DNA from: an uncultured Arcobacter sp.
Lineage (GTDB): Bacteria > Campylobacterota > Campylobacteria > Campylobacterales > Arcobacteraceae
Direction of reading: 5' to 3'
Assembly (NCBI GenBank): GCA_937860115.1
Contig: CALMBI010000190.1
Location: forward strand, 1 to 8,179
DNA: 8,179 nucleotides
Below, piece after piece: positions 1 through 6,414 of the stretch. Positions within the stretch are counted from its first letter, which is position 1, and the number at the start of each line of letters is the position of its first letter. The position numbers and the translations under genes are program-made. The notes beneath the pieces are model-generated. The model was not told the DNA's origin, did no database searches, and saw nothing but the letters and a program-made list of their open reading frames with translations.

Positions 1-454
1 TTGGTTCTTTTTTAATACGATAAAAAAGAGCAAGATCACTTTCTCTTGTATTTTTTAGCATAAACTCTTTAAATGGTTTTACACTTTTTTCTATGGCAAC
101 TTCATACGTAATATTTTTATCCATATAAGGTTTGATACCATCATCCCATGCTGTTTTTCCATATGGTTGCATAATAAAAAATGTCATAACTAATGCAAGA
201 GAAATGATCACTTGGTTTGGAGGGGACTGTTGTAGGCCCATAGCTTGTCTTAAAAGACCAAATACTATAAAGCTTGTGGCCATCAAAAGAAGTGATGGTG
301 CAAGGACAAAAAGAGCCAAAATAATAGCAATATTGATAGTTTTTACAAATTGTTCAGGTTGCTCAACTTGAGCGACGCTAAGATTAATCAAAGGTGCACC
401 ATCTGCTCCAAATAGAGCGATAGAAATACTTAATAGTATAATAATTATTTTCAT
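1..454 (-). CDS. fliP: Flagellar export-gate protein FliP, N-terminal part (runs off left edge)
   Basis: FliP forms, with FliQ and FliR, the inner-membrane export gate of the flagellar type III secretion system. The 151 visible codons start at an ATG at 454. A signal peptide (MKIIIILLSISIALFGA) is followed by a transmembrane segment around residues 45-65 (NIAIILALFVLAPSLLLMA), then the family hallmark LLRQAMGLQQSPPNQV and the second membrane stretch SLALVMTFFIMQP. The tail KPFKEFMLKNTRESDLALFYR matches epsilonproteobacterial FliP. About 100 C-terminal residues lie outside the window. The start codon overlaps the stop of the yihY-like gene (ATGA), there is only a weak GAG-type ribosome site, and translational coupling is likely. 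Oddly, between TSF and IVFGLLRQA about four residues (the usual TRLI/TRII) are missing compared with remembered homologues; the frame stays open. Identification is firm; whether the protein works is inference. Confidence 0.95.
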   Translation of the reverse strand, partial: MKIIIILLSISIALFGADGAPLINLSVAQVEQPEQFVKTINIAIILALFVLAPSLLLMATSFIVFGLLRQAMGLQQSPPNQVIISLALVMTFFIMQPYGKTAWDDGIKPYMDKNITYEVAIEKSVKPFKEFMLKNTRESDLALFYRIKKEP

Positions 455-1236
455 TTATGAAACTCGATATTTAATTTATGACAAATCTTCATTCCATAAA
501 GAAAGATAGTCCATGAGATATATATCCATAAAAACATAAACACCATAGCACTTAAAGTACCATAGATTGTGCTATAAGTAGATGAATATAAAATATAATA
601 AAAAAAGATAGTCTTGGTTGTTTTTAAAATAATTAAAGTAAGTAAACCAGCTAAAAAAGCCGCTTTCATCGATACATGTTTGTTGACAGAAATTTTAAAT
701 AGATAGGTCATAAAACTGATCCCTAAAATAAAATCTAAAATCATCTTTGTATAAGTGCCTTCAAAAAAAGCTGCACTAAATGTATAAGTAACAAGAGCTA
801 ATGGGATTAGAAAAATGAAACTTATATATAAAAGTGACATTGCTACAAAAGATCTTTTTTCTGTTTCGTGTATTTTAGCGACAATATTTTCATAATCTTT
901 AAAAAACATTGTAAAAACAAATAGAAGATAAAATAGTCCTAAAGTGCCAAGTTTATCAATATTCACTAGAAACTTTTCAATTGAAGATACAATTTGTTCT
1001 GATTTTGTTGGATTAATAAAATCTAATACATAAAACAAAAGCATTTGTATTTGGGATGCAAAAATATCATATGTTGACATAATTGCAATAATTAGAGCTA
1101 AAATAGGTAATATTGAAAATATTGTAAAAAAGCTTAGACTTGCAGCAAAATAAAATGTATCATCATCAAAAAACTCATAACTTTTTTTAAACAAAGTTAT
1201 GAGTTTTTCTTTCATGGTTGGTGTTTTTGTTGTCAC
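451..1236 (-). CDS. YihY/BrkB-family inner-membrane protein
   Basis: This is a 261-residue polytopic membrane protein of the BrkB/YihY family. The family was long labelled 'ribonuclease BN' because of a misassigned E. coli gene; its actual role is unsettled (transport has been proposed). Family signatures are an N-terminal AASLSFFTIFSILPILALI segment (about residues 31-49) and a C-terminal YGTLSAMVFMFLWIYISW segment (about 225-242). Hydrophobic stretches in between give roughly six membrane spans. The open frame begins at GTG (1236); an in-frame ATG lies seven codons in (1215). Neither has a good Shine-Dalgarno sequence, so the start is uncertain. The gene follows glcD by two bases and overlaps fliP by four, so it is an internal operon member read by coupled translation. 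No catalytic residues are visible and I assign no activity. Confidence 0.88.
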   Translation of the reverse strand: MTTKTPTMKEKLITLFKKSYEFFDDDTFYFAASLSFFTIFSILPILALIIAIMSTYDIFASQIQMLLFYVLDFINPTKSEQIVSSIEKFLVNIDKLGTLGLFYLLFVFTMFFKDYENIVAKIHETEKRSFVAMSLLYISFIFLIPLALVTYTFSAAFFEGTYTKMILDFILGISFMTYLFKISVNKHVSMKAAFLAGLLTLIILKTTKTIFFYYILYSSTYSTIYGTLSAMVFMFLWIYISWTIFLYGMKICHKLNIEFHK

Positions 1237-1238
1237 TA

Positions 1239-2621
1239 TTAGAGAGCCATTTTAAAAGGATTTAAGATATTGTTTGGATCAAATGCTTTTTTGATACTTC
1301 TAAAGAGTTCCATTTCAGCTTCACTAAAAGCAATATGCATAAATGGAGCTTTACTAGTTCCTATTCCATGCTCACCACTTAAAGTACCACCAATATCAAC
1401 TACAAATTGAAAAATCTCTTCGATAGCTTTATGTCCATCTTCCATCTCTTTTTCATTGTTTTTATCTTTTACCATGACGTTTACATGGATATTTCCATCT
1501 CCTGCATGCCCAAAACATGGTACTTTAAATCCATATTTATCACCAATAGCATAGATCCCCTCTAATGCTTCAGGGAGTTTACTTCTTGGTACTGAGATAT
1601 CTTCATTGAGTTTTTTTGTTCCATAGATGGTTACCGCTGGAGATGCATTTCTTCTAGCATACCAAAGTTTTTTCCCTTCATCCTCATCTTTAGCGACAAT
1701 AAAATCAACAGCACCATTTTCTTTAAAGGATTTTTCCAAAACTTCTAATTGGAAATCAACTTCATCCATCAAACTTCCATCAACATCACCAACTAATATT
1801 CCTCCAGCATTTTCTGGCAGATTAACATTGAGTTTTTGTTTTAAAGCTTGAATCACAAGATTGTCTAAAAATTCCATAGCAACCGGATTAGCACCACTTG
1901 CTAAAGATTTAAATACTGCATTCATTGCACTTGTAACATCTGGGAATATCCCCATATATGTTTTTTTGTGTTTTGGTTTTGGAATGAGTTTTAGAGTAAT
2001 CTCTGTAATAACAGCTAAAGTCCCTTCACTTGCAATTAAAATTCCAGCAATGTTGTATCCAGCTACATCTTTGATAGTTTTTTTCCCAGCTTTGATAATT
2101 TCTCCATTTGGTAAAACCGCTTCAAGTGCCATTACATAATCTTTAGTGATACCATATTTTGCTGCTCTCATACCACCTGCATTTTCACTTACATTTCCAC
2201 CAAGCGTTGAGTACTCTTCACTAGCAGGATCTGGTGGATAAAAAAGCCCAACAGCTTCAGCCGCTTTTTGTAGATCCATATTGACAAGTCCAGGTTGAAC
2301 AACGGCAACCATATTTTGCATATCGATTTCAAGAAGTTTATTCATATGTCTTTCAAGTGATAAAATAATCCCACCACTTGCAGGTAGTGCACCCCCTGTA
2401 AATCCACTTCCAGCACCTCTTGGAACTACAATAATATTATGAGTATTGCAGTATTTTAAAATAGCACTGATGTCATGTTTGTTTCGTGGAAATAAAACAG
2501 CATCTGGCTCAAATCTTGTACGAGTTGCATCATAGCTATAAGCTATCATATGGGCTTTATCACTTTTGATATTTTCATTTCCAACAATATTTGATAATGC
2601 TTCTAAGTGTTTATTTTCCAT
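1239..2621 (-). CDS. glcD: FAD-linked 2-hydroxyacid dehydrogenase, GlcD type (glycolate/D-lactate)
   Basis: This 460-residue flavoprotein of the GlcD/D-lactate dehydrogenase family oxidises a 2-hydroxyacid to the 2-oxoacid using bound FAD. The N-terminal PCMH-type FAD domain spans about residues 35-215, with PRGAGSGFTGG (67-77), PPDPAS (129-134) and GGNVSENAGG (141-150). The C-terminal FAD-oxidase domain carries GHAGDGNIH (371-379) and SGEHGIG (415-421), whose histidines belong to the substrate/metal site, and ends in DPNNILNPFK (448-457). Length is normal and no key residue looks lost. GlcE and GlcF partners are not adjacent, so a separate GlcF-like iron-sulfur partner or another electron acceptor is needed; glycolate versus D-lactate cannot be told from sequence. 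A good AGGGA ribosome site precedes the ATG, which lies inside the end of the pgbA-like gene. The same PgbA-GlcD order occurs in H. pylori (HP0508-HP0509, recalled). Confidence 0.93.
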   Translation of the reverse strand: MENKHLEALSNIVGNENIKSDKAHMIAYSYDATRTRFEPDAVLFPRNKHDISAILKYCNTHNIIVVPRGAGSGFTGGALPASGGIILSLERHMNKLLEIDMQNMVAVVQPGLVNMDLQKAAEAVGLFYPPDPASEEYSTLGGNVSENAGGMRAAKYGITKDYVMALEAVLPNGEIIKAGKKTIKDVAGYNIAGILIASEGTLAVITEITLKLIPKPKHKKTYMGIFPDVTSAMNAVFKSLASGANPVAMEFLDNLVIQALKQKLNVNLPENAGGILVGDVDGSLMDEVDFQLEVLEKSFKENGAVDFIVAKDEDEGKKLWYARRNASPAVTIYGTKKLNEDISVPRSKLPEALEGIYAIGDKYGFKVPCFGHAGDGNIHVNVMVKDKNNEKEMEDGHKAIEEIFQFVVDIGGTLSGEHGIGTSKAPFMHIAFSEAEMELFRSIKKAFDPNNILNPFKMAL

Positions 2622-3333
2622 CTTTTATCCCTAATAGTTTTTTGTAGTATTTGTTATAATCACCAATATTTTCTTCCCCAAAGAAGTTAAAAGTTCCAGT
2701 TTTAATCTCTTCAATATTTGCATAAAATGGTGAAGTTGTAGTGTTGTCTTCAAAAGTTATAGTTTGTTGATCAACAATCTTAAATGAGATAGCATCTATC
2801 ATATTGAGTGTTTTATCTGTGATGATAAATATTCTTCCAAGATCATTTTGATGTGCAAAATCTAGTAAATCCTCTTTTTTTGGAGTTGGATTTTCATTTA
2901 TTTTTAAATAAGCTGCAAAAAAGTCACTTTCTAAAAAATGTATGTTTGCATTTAATTTTTTAACATTTGATGATGCTTCAAAGTTTGGTGCTATCAAGAG
3001 AGCATTTTTGTAAAGGTGATTTATAATAAATTGATCCCCATCTTTTGGCTTTAGATTTGTTTTTGGTAAAGCGTCTTGCATTAAAATATTTTTGTATTGA
3101 AATTCTATTTTAGAGCTGTTTAGATCTGATGATACTACAGTTGCGTAACATAAAATTACACTGTTGTTTTTATTTTCAGTATTGATAATGATACCACTTT
3201 GACCAATTTGAAGATTTCCAACATTTATAGTTGCATCTTTTTTTGATGCATTCTTGATTTGTATAATTTGTTCTATAAAATCACCACCAAGAAGATTTCC
3301 AAAACATAATAAAAAAATATATACTATTCTCAT
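2611..3333 (-). CDS. Secreted PgbA N-terminal-domain protein (plasminogen-binding-protein homologue)
   Basis: This 240-residue protein has a signal peptide (MRIVYIFLLCFGNLLGG) and no other membrane span, so it is exported to the periplasm or surface. The body (ATINVGNLQIGQSGIII, then ILCYATVVSS, the LKPKDGDQFIINHLYKNALL stretch and LIAPNFEAS) resembles the N-terminal domain of H. pylori plasminogen-binding protein PgbA (Pfam PGBA_N). H. pylori PgbA is about twice as long; here the long charged C-terminal half is absent and the protein stops at GIKDGK. C-terminal lysine has been implicated in plasminogen binding by the H. pylori protein, but in a probable free-living species the real role is unknown. 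The ATG overlaps the bioD stop (ATGA) and has a strong AAGGGAT ribosome site within bioD; the end overlaps glcD by 11 nt. The assignment rests on sequence feel plus the conserved pgbA-glcD order. Confidence 0.75.
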   Translation of the reverse strand: MRIVYIFLLCFGNLLGGDFIEQIIQIKNASKKDATINVGNLQIGQSGIIINTENKNNSVILCYATVVSSDLNSSKIEFQYKNILMQDALPKTNLKPKDGDQFIINHLYKNALLIAPNFEASSNVKKLNANIHFLESDFFAAYLKINENPTPKKEDLLDFAHQNDLGRIFIITDKTLNMIDAISFKIVDQQTITFEDNTTTSPFYANIEEIKTGTFNFFGEENIGDYNKYYKKLLGIKDGK

Positions 3334-3947
3334 TCTATCCCTTCGTTTAAAAATAATAGTGTATCGAAATATGCTTTATAAAATGGATAGGTAATAGTTA
3401 GAAAATCTTCTTTATCTTTGTATAAATTTAGATAGATTTGATGTTCTATATCTTTAGATTTAAGTGCGTGGCTAGATAAAAGGGTATCGTTAATACTTCC
3501 AAGATGTGTAGGGGCTATTAAAAATGTTTTTGTTGGATTGATATCTTTTATCAGATCGATCATAAAATAGTCTATATTTATAGGAACCATTAGACCTCCA
3601 GCTCCTTCTACAATAAGAAGATCACAGAAGTTCAATAGATACGTTATTTTATCTTTAATTAATTGTATATCTATATGTTTTGCATTATTTGCTACAAATG
3701 GAGCAGCGGAGAGTGAAAATTGATATGGGACTACATCATTTATTGTTACATTAAATTCTTTATTAAGTGATTTTGTAAGTTCTAGTAATTGTGAACCATC
3801 TTCAGGTATCGTTAGTACACCAGTTTCAATCGGTTTTAAATAACCCACTTTTTTCCCAAGTGAGGCGAATCTTTTTAAAAATATTTCACTTGCTTTTGTT
3901 TTGCCCACATTTGTATTTGTTGCTGTTATAAAATAGATCTCTTTCAT
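3330..3947 (-). CDS. bioD: Dethiobiotin synthetase BioD
   Basis: BioD closes the ureido ring of 7,8-diaminononanoate with CO2 and ATP to give dethiobiotin, the next-to-last step of biotin synthesis. The sequence shows the P-loop ATNTNVGKT (residues 9-17; the usual form is GTDTxVGKT, so the G and D positions are A9 and N11), the substrate/carboxylate loop KPIETG (38-43) with the expected lysine, PYQFSLSAAP (74-83), and VEGAGGLMVPI (113-123). At 205 residues it is somewhat short of the usual 220-240, with a brief C-terminus. The P-loop lies only eight residues from the first Met, so the start cannot move downstream. No Shine-Dalgarno sequence precedes the ATG; instead a TGTTACAAT extended -10 ends six bases upstream, suggesting a leaderless message. 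It heads the minus-strand operon. No other biotin genes are in the window. Confidence 0.92.
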   Translation of the reverse strand: MKEIYFITATNTNVGKTKASEIFLKRFASLGKKVGYLKPIETGVLTIPEDGSQLLELTKSLNKEFNVTINDVVPYQFSLSAAPFVANNAKHIDIQLIKDKITYLLNFCDLLIVEGAGGLMVPINIDYFMIDLIKDINPTKTFLIAPTHLGSINDTLLSSHALKSKDIEHQIYLNLYKDKEDFLTITYPFYKAYFDTLLFLNEGIE

Positions 3948-3953
3948 AGGGGT

Positions 3954-3962
3954 ATTGTAACA
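3954..3962 (-). promoter_or_regulatory. Extended -10 promoter element of the bioD operon
   Basis: Read on the minus strand, TGTTACAAT (TGn plus the -10 hexamer TACAAT, within a TTTG context) is followed by ACCCCT and then the bioD ATG. This fits the Campylobacterota sigma-70 pattern, which depends on an extended -10 and an AT-rich upstream tract more than on a -35. The normal 6-7 base spacing puts the start of transcription at or within a base or so of the A of the ATG. There is no purine-rich ribosome site between the element and the start codon. Confidence 0.6.
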
Positions 3963-3980
3963 AATTTTGAATTATTTAAG

Positions 3981-4008
3981 GTGAAATTAATCGATAAAAA
4001 AATATAAT
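3981..4008 (+). promoter_or_regulatory. Promoter of the tRNA gene
   Basis: A perfect -10 hexamer TATAAT sits at 4003-4008, with a weak -35-like GTGAAA at 3981-3986 (16-base spacer) and an A-rich tract directly upstream of the -10. Transcription would begin near 4015, giving a 5' leader of about 20 bases before the mature tRNA. It is divergent from the bioD promoter. Confidence 0.6.
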
Positions 4009-4037
4009 TCGCATCCAAAATCAGTTGATAAAACAAA

Positions 4038-4114
4038 GGGTCATTAGCTCAGCTGGTTAGAGCACTCGGCTCATAACCGAGTGGTCGAAGGTTCGAGTCC
4101 TTCATGACCCACCA
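4038..4114 (+). tRNA. tRNA with CAU anticodon, probably elongator tRNA-Met
   Basis: A 77-base tRNA folds completely. The acceptor stem is GGGTCAT/ATGACCC with discriminator A and an encoded CCA. The D arm is AGCTCAGCTGGTTAGAGC, the anticodon stem CTCGG/CCGAG with loop CTCATAA (anticodon CAT), the variable loop TGGTC, and the T arm carries GGTTCGAGTCC. The fully paired 1-72 position (G-C) rules out the initiator tRNA, which has a mismatch there. A CAT anticodon may also mark tRNA-Ile2, whose C34 is converted to lysidine by TilS; I favour Met on overall likeness but cannot exclude Ile2. It has its own promoter and a strong terminator immediately downstream, so it appears to be a single-gene transcript. 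Confidence 0.95.
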
Positions 4115-4119
4115 CTTAC

Positions 4120-4168
4120 AAAAGCCCAATCTATAGACTTCCGATAAGTTTTTAGGTTGGGCTTTTTT
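4120..4168 (+). terminator. Long-stem intrinsic terminator after the tRNA
   Basis: The arm AAAAGCCCAATCTA (4120-4133) pairs with 4153-4166 (one G-T pair at T4130-G4156). After a single T-T mismatch an inner stem AGACTT (4135-4140) pairs with 4146-4151, leaving a five-base loop CCGAT. The right arm runs into TTTTTT (4163-4168). The result is a nearly continuous 20-pair hairpin with a U tract, starting six bases after the tRNA CCA. Confidence 0.9.
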
Positions 4169-4170
4169 GT

Positions 4171-4377
4171 TTAAGGTTTACTTGGGGACACCTTACAAAA
4201 CTTTTTACACTATTTCTCGAATTATTATTTGATTCCCATTTTCAAATTCAGCTTCATATTTTTCTTTCGTGTCTCAAGGGAACTGCTCACATGAGTAGGT
4301 AAGATTGAGAGTGGTTTTTAGTGGAAAATTCGGATAGAAAATTTTCAATTACAATTGTTGTTTAACAGCAAAAACGC
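4171..4377. other. Intergenic stretch without a convincing gene; possible degraded REP/rayT-type element end
   Basis: About 200 bases hold no credible coding region. Near the left side lies TTGGGGACACCTTAC (4183-4197). Its complement GTAAGGTGTCCCC resembles the GGTGTCCCC ends that often flank REP-associated Y1 (TnpA_REP/rayT) transposase genes. On the minus strand a short open stretch of about 20 codons after a stop (about 4207-4275) ends just before this motif, which would fit the eroded 3' end of such a gene, but it is too short to identify. Small palindromes occur at 4337-4346 (GAAAATTTTC) and 4351-4358 (ACAATTGT), possibly operator-like for the downstream promoter. All of this is tentative. 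Confidence 0.35.
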
Positions 4378-4406
4378 TTGACATCAAATGAAGAATTTTA
4401 TATACT
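4378..4406 (+). promoter_or_regulatory. Consensus sigma-70 promoter of the Gcr-family gene
   Basis: TTGACA (4378-4383), a 17-base spacer and TATACT (4401-4406) make an almost perfect sigma-70 promoter. Transcription should start near 4413, about 19 bases before the ATG at 4432. A TTG start at 4378, which the open frame would permit, coincides with the -35 box and lies upstream of the transcript start. Confidence 0.85.
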
Positions 4407-4431
4407 AGAGGTAATTTTAAGACGTGAAATT

Positions 4432-6390
4432 ATGAAAATACTTGAAAAAATCAAGCTAGAAAATTCCCTAGAACAAAATTTATCAACTCTTATAAATGCG
4501 ATAAGGGGTTCTAAAAAACAAGATCAAAAAGAGAACTTTAAAATAGTATTAGAGTATCTAAAAAATAATCCAAACATAGTAAATATTCTTTCAAAACCTT
4601 TTTATTTATTTTTACTACGATCTAAAATTTCCACAAATCTTTCCCTATTTGGAATACTTTCCAAAAGTGGATTTAGAGATGAGTTTTGGAATAGGATTTA
4701 TGAAAAATTTATTCCATCACCTCCAAAAGTAGGAGACATAAGTTATTTACTAGAAAAAATATTTACAAAAGAAGATGATTATATCTGGGTAAAAACGATA
4801 GATTTTGAAAGTTGGAAAGCTCTGTTTGATCTTTTGTTGCAAGATCAAAAACAAAATGAAACACTTAAAAATTATCTTTTTGATGAATTACTTTATACTA
4901 TCGAGATCTTATCTATTTGGATCGCATCTGAAGAGTTCAATCAAAATTTCACAAGATTAGATGAAAAATTATTAGAAAAAGATTCCCCTTTTATCGTACT
5001 TCAGCGAGAGATAAGTGGATTTATTAAAGACACAAAAAATGAAAATATCGATCTTGCGTCAACGCAACTTGATTTTCAGCACATAGATGTTTTGATAGAA
5101 CAGTCAAATAATTTGATTACTATTTTAAAAAGAAAATCTGTCCATCTTGGGATCTCTGTTTCACTCACTTATGAATTTGAAAGGCTTCATGATATTATAA
5201 AAAGGCTTGAAGGGATTATGGAACTTATAAAAACTTTTGATACAAAGGTATTTTATCAGCTACTTATATCTTTTTTTCAAGAGAGTGTAGAAAAAAATAG
5301 TTCAAAAAATTCAATCAGTGAAATATGGAATCAAAATATTAAAATTTTGGCTAGAAGTATCACAAACAATACAAGTGAACATGGTGAGCACTATATCACT
5401 AATACAAAAAAAGAGTATTTTACGATGATACTAAGTGCATCTGGAGCTGGTGTCATCATAGCATTTATGGCACTCAATAAGATGTTTATAGGATCACTGT
5501 ATCTAAGTGAGTTTATAGAAACGCTATTTGCTAGTCTTAACTATGGGCTTGGATTTGTACTAATCCACCTACTTGGATTTACAGTAGCTACAAAACAACC
5601 TGCCATGACAGCATCTACATTTGCAGAAGCGATAGAACAAAAAGAGAATAAAAAAGCAAATCAAACAAAATTAGTTGAGTTATTTATTCAAGTAAGTCGT
5701 TCACAATTTGCAGCTGTGATAGGGAATTTATTATTTGCAATTGGTGTGGGATTTGCTATAGGATATTTTTATATCTATAATCAAAATCCGATTATGGATA
5801 GTGTTCAAGCAGATTATTATATCAATTCACTTGATCTAAGTAGTGCACTTTTTTATGCAGCGATTGCTGGTCTTTGGCTCTTTTGTGCAGGATTGATCTC
5901 TGGATATTTTGACAATCGTGCAAACTACTTAAAATTAGAACAACGTTACTATTATCATCCGATTTTGCAAAAGATTACTACTGATAGTTTTAGAAAAAAA
6001 ATTGCGAAATATCTTCATGAAAATCATGGAGCTATTGCAGGAAATTTCTTTTTTGGTATTTTGCTTGGAATCACCCCATTTTTAGGGTATATATTTGAGT
6101 TACCTTTGGAGATTAGACATATTGCTTTTAGTGGAGCGAATTTAGGATTAAGTACGCTTTACAGTGACATTACTGTGATAGAATTTTTATTTTTACTTGG
6201 TGCAGTATTTTTGATTGGTTTGGTAAATCTTACTGTGAGTTTTATTTTGGCACTGAGAGTTTCATTAAAATCACGAGACACATACTTTGGAAGTGTGAGT
6301 AAATTTGTAGGGTTATTGCTTATAGAATTTGGTAAAAGACCAAGTGAATTCTTTTTCCCAAGACAAGAAAAAGATTCACAAATAAGATAA
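4432..6390 (+). CDS. Gcr-family ('site-specific recombinase', PF10136) inner-membrane protein
   Basis: This 652-residue protein has a soluble, helical N-terminal half (about residues 1-325) and a C-terminal half with about six membrane segments (roughly 332-353, 363-387, 425-447, 468-490, 535-555 and 583-609). The conserved GAGVIIAFMALNKMFIG (338-354), NYGLGFVLIH (370-379), TVATKQPAMTAS (384-395), GYFDNRANY (491-499) and IRHIAFSGANLG (561-572) match the family annotated as site-specific recombinase Gcr after a Neisseria gene. No recombinase motif (Tyr or Ser catalytic site) is visible and the topology argues for a membrane protein of unknown function. The start is set at ATG 4432 because the promoter -35/-10 lies inside the upstream extension of the frame; the ribosome site is weak. 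Single-gene transcript, ending at a convergent palindromic terminator. Confidence 0.85.
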   Translation: MKILEKIKLENSLEQNLSTLINAIRGSKKQDQKENFKIVLEYLKNNPNIVNILSKPFYLFLLRSKISTNLSLFGILSKSGFRDEFWNRIYEKFIPSPPKVGDISYLLEKIFTKEDDYIWVKTIDFESWKALFDLLLQDQKQNETLKNYLFDELLYTIEILSIWIASEEFNQNFTRLDEKLLEKDSPFIVLQREISGFIKDTKNENIDLASTQLDFQHIDVLIEQSNNLITILKRKSVHLGISVSLTYEFERLHDIIKRLEGIMELIKTFDTKVFYQLLISFFQESVEKNSSKNSISEIWNQNIKILARSITNNTSEHGEHYITNTKKEYFTMILSASGAGVIIAFMALNKMFIGSLYLSEFIETLFASLNYGLGFVLIHLLGFTVATKQPAMTASTFAEAIEQKENKKANQTKLVELFIQVSRSQFAAVIGNLLFAIGVGFAIGYFYIYNQNPIMDSVQADYYINSLDLSSALFYAAIAGLWLFCAGLISGYFDNRANYLKLEQRYYYHPILQKITTDSFRKKIAKYLHENHGAIAGNFFFGILLGITPFLGYIFELPLEIRHIAFSGANLGLSTLYSDITVIEFLFLLGAVFLIGLVNLTVSFILALRVSLKSRDTYFGSVSKFVGLLLIEFGKRPSEFFFPRQEKDSQIR

Positions 6391-6407
6391 AAAGAGGATC
6401 CTCTTTT
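6390..6407. terminator. Bidirectional terminator between convergent genes
   Basis: AAAAGAGGATCCTCTTTT is a perfect 18-base palindrome starting at the last base of the Gcr-family stop codon. It can fold as a seven-pair stem plus a G-C pair around an ATTC-free GATC-type centre. It is followed by T-rich sequence on the plus strand (TTTTATTT) and by TTTTTAT on the minus strand, so it can end transcription from both the Gcr-family gene and the parvulin-like gene, whose stop is seven bases away. Confidence 0.75.
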
Positions 6408-6414
6408 ATTTCGC

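Noticed and set aside
132..371. Plus-strand 79-codon frame at the left end
   Set aside because: It is antisense to fliP, which is clearly coding.
1627..2139. Plus-strand open frames antisense to glcD
   Set aside because: The minus-strand frame has full-length GlcD motifs; the opposite frames are shadows without recognisable domains.
4038..4114. Initiator tRNA-fMet
   Set aside because: Position 1-72 is a standard G-C pair and the anticodon stem lacks the three consecutive G-C pairs of initiators; tRNA-Ile2 remains a minor alternative.
4378..4431. N-terminal 18-residue extension of the Gcr-family protein from a TTG start
   Set aside because: It contains the -35 and -10 boxes of the gene's own promoter; the transcript would start downstream of it.
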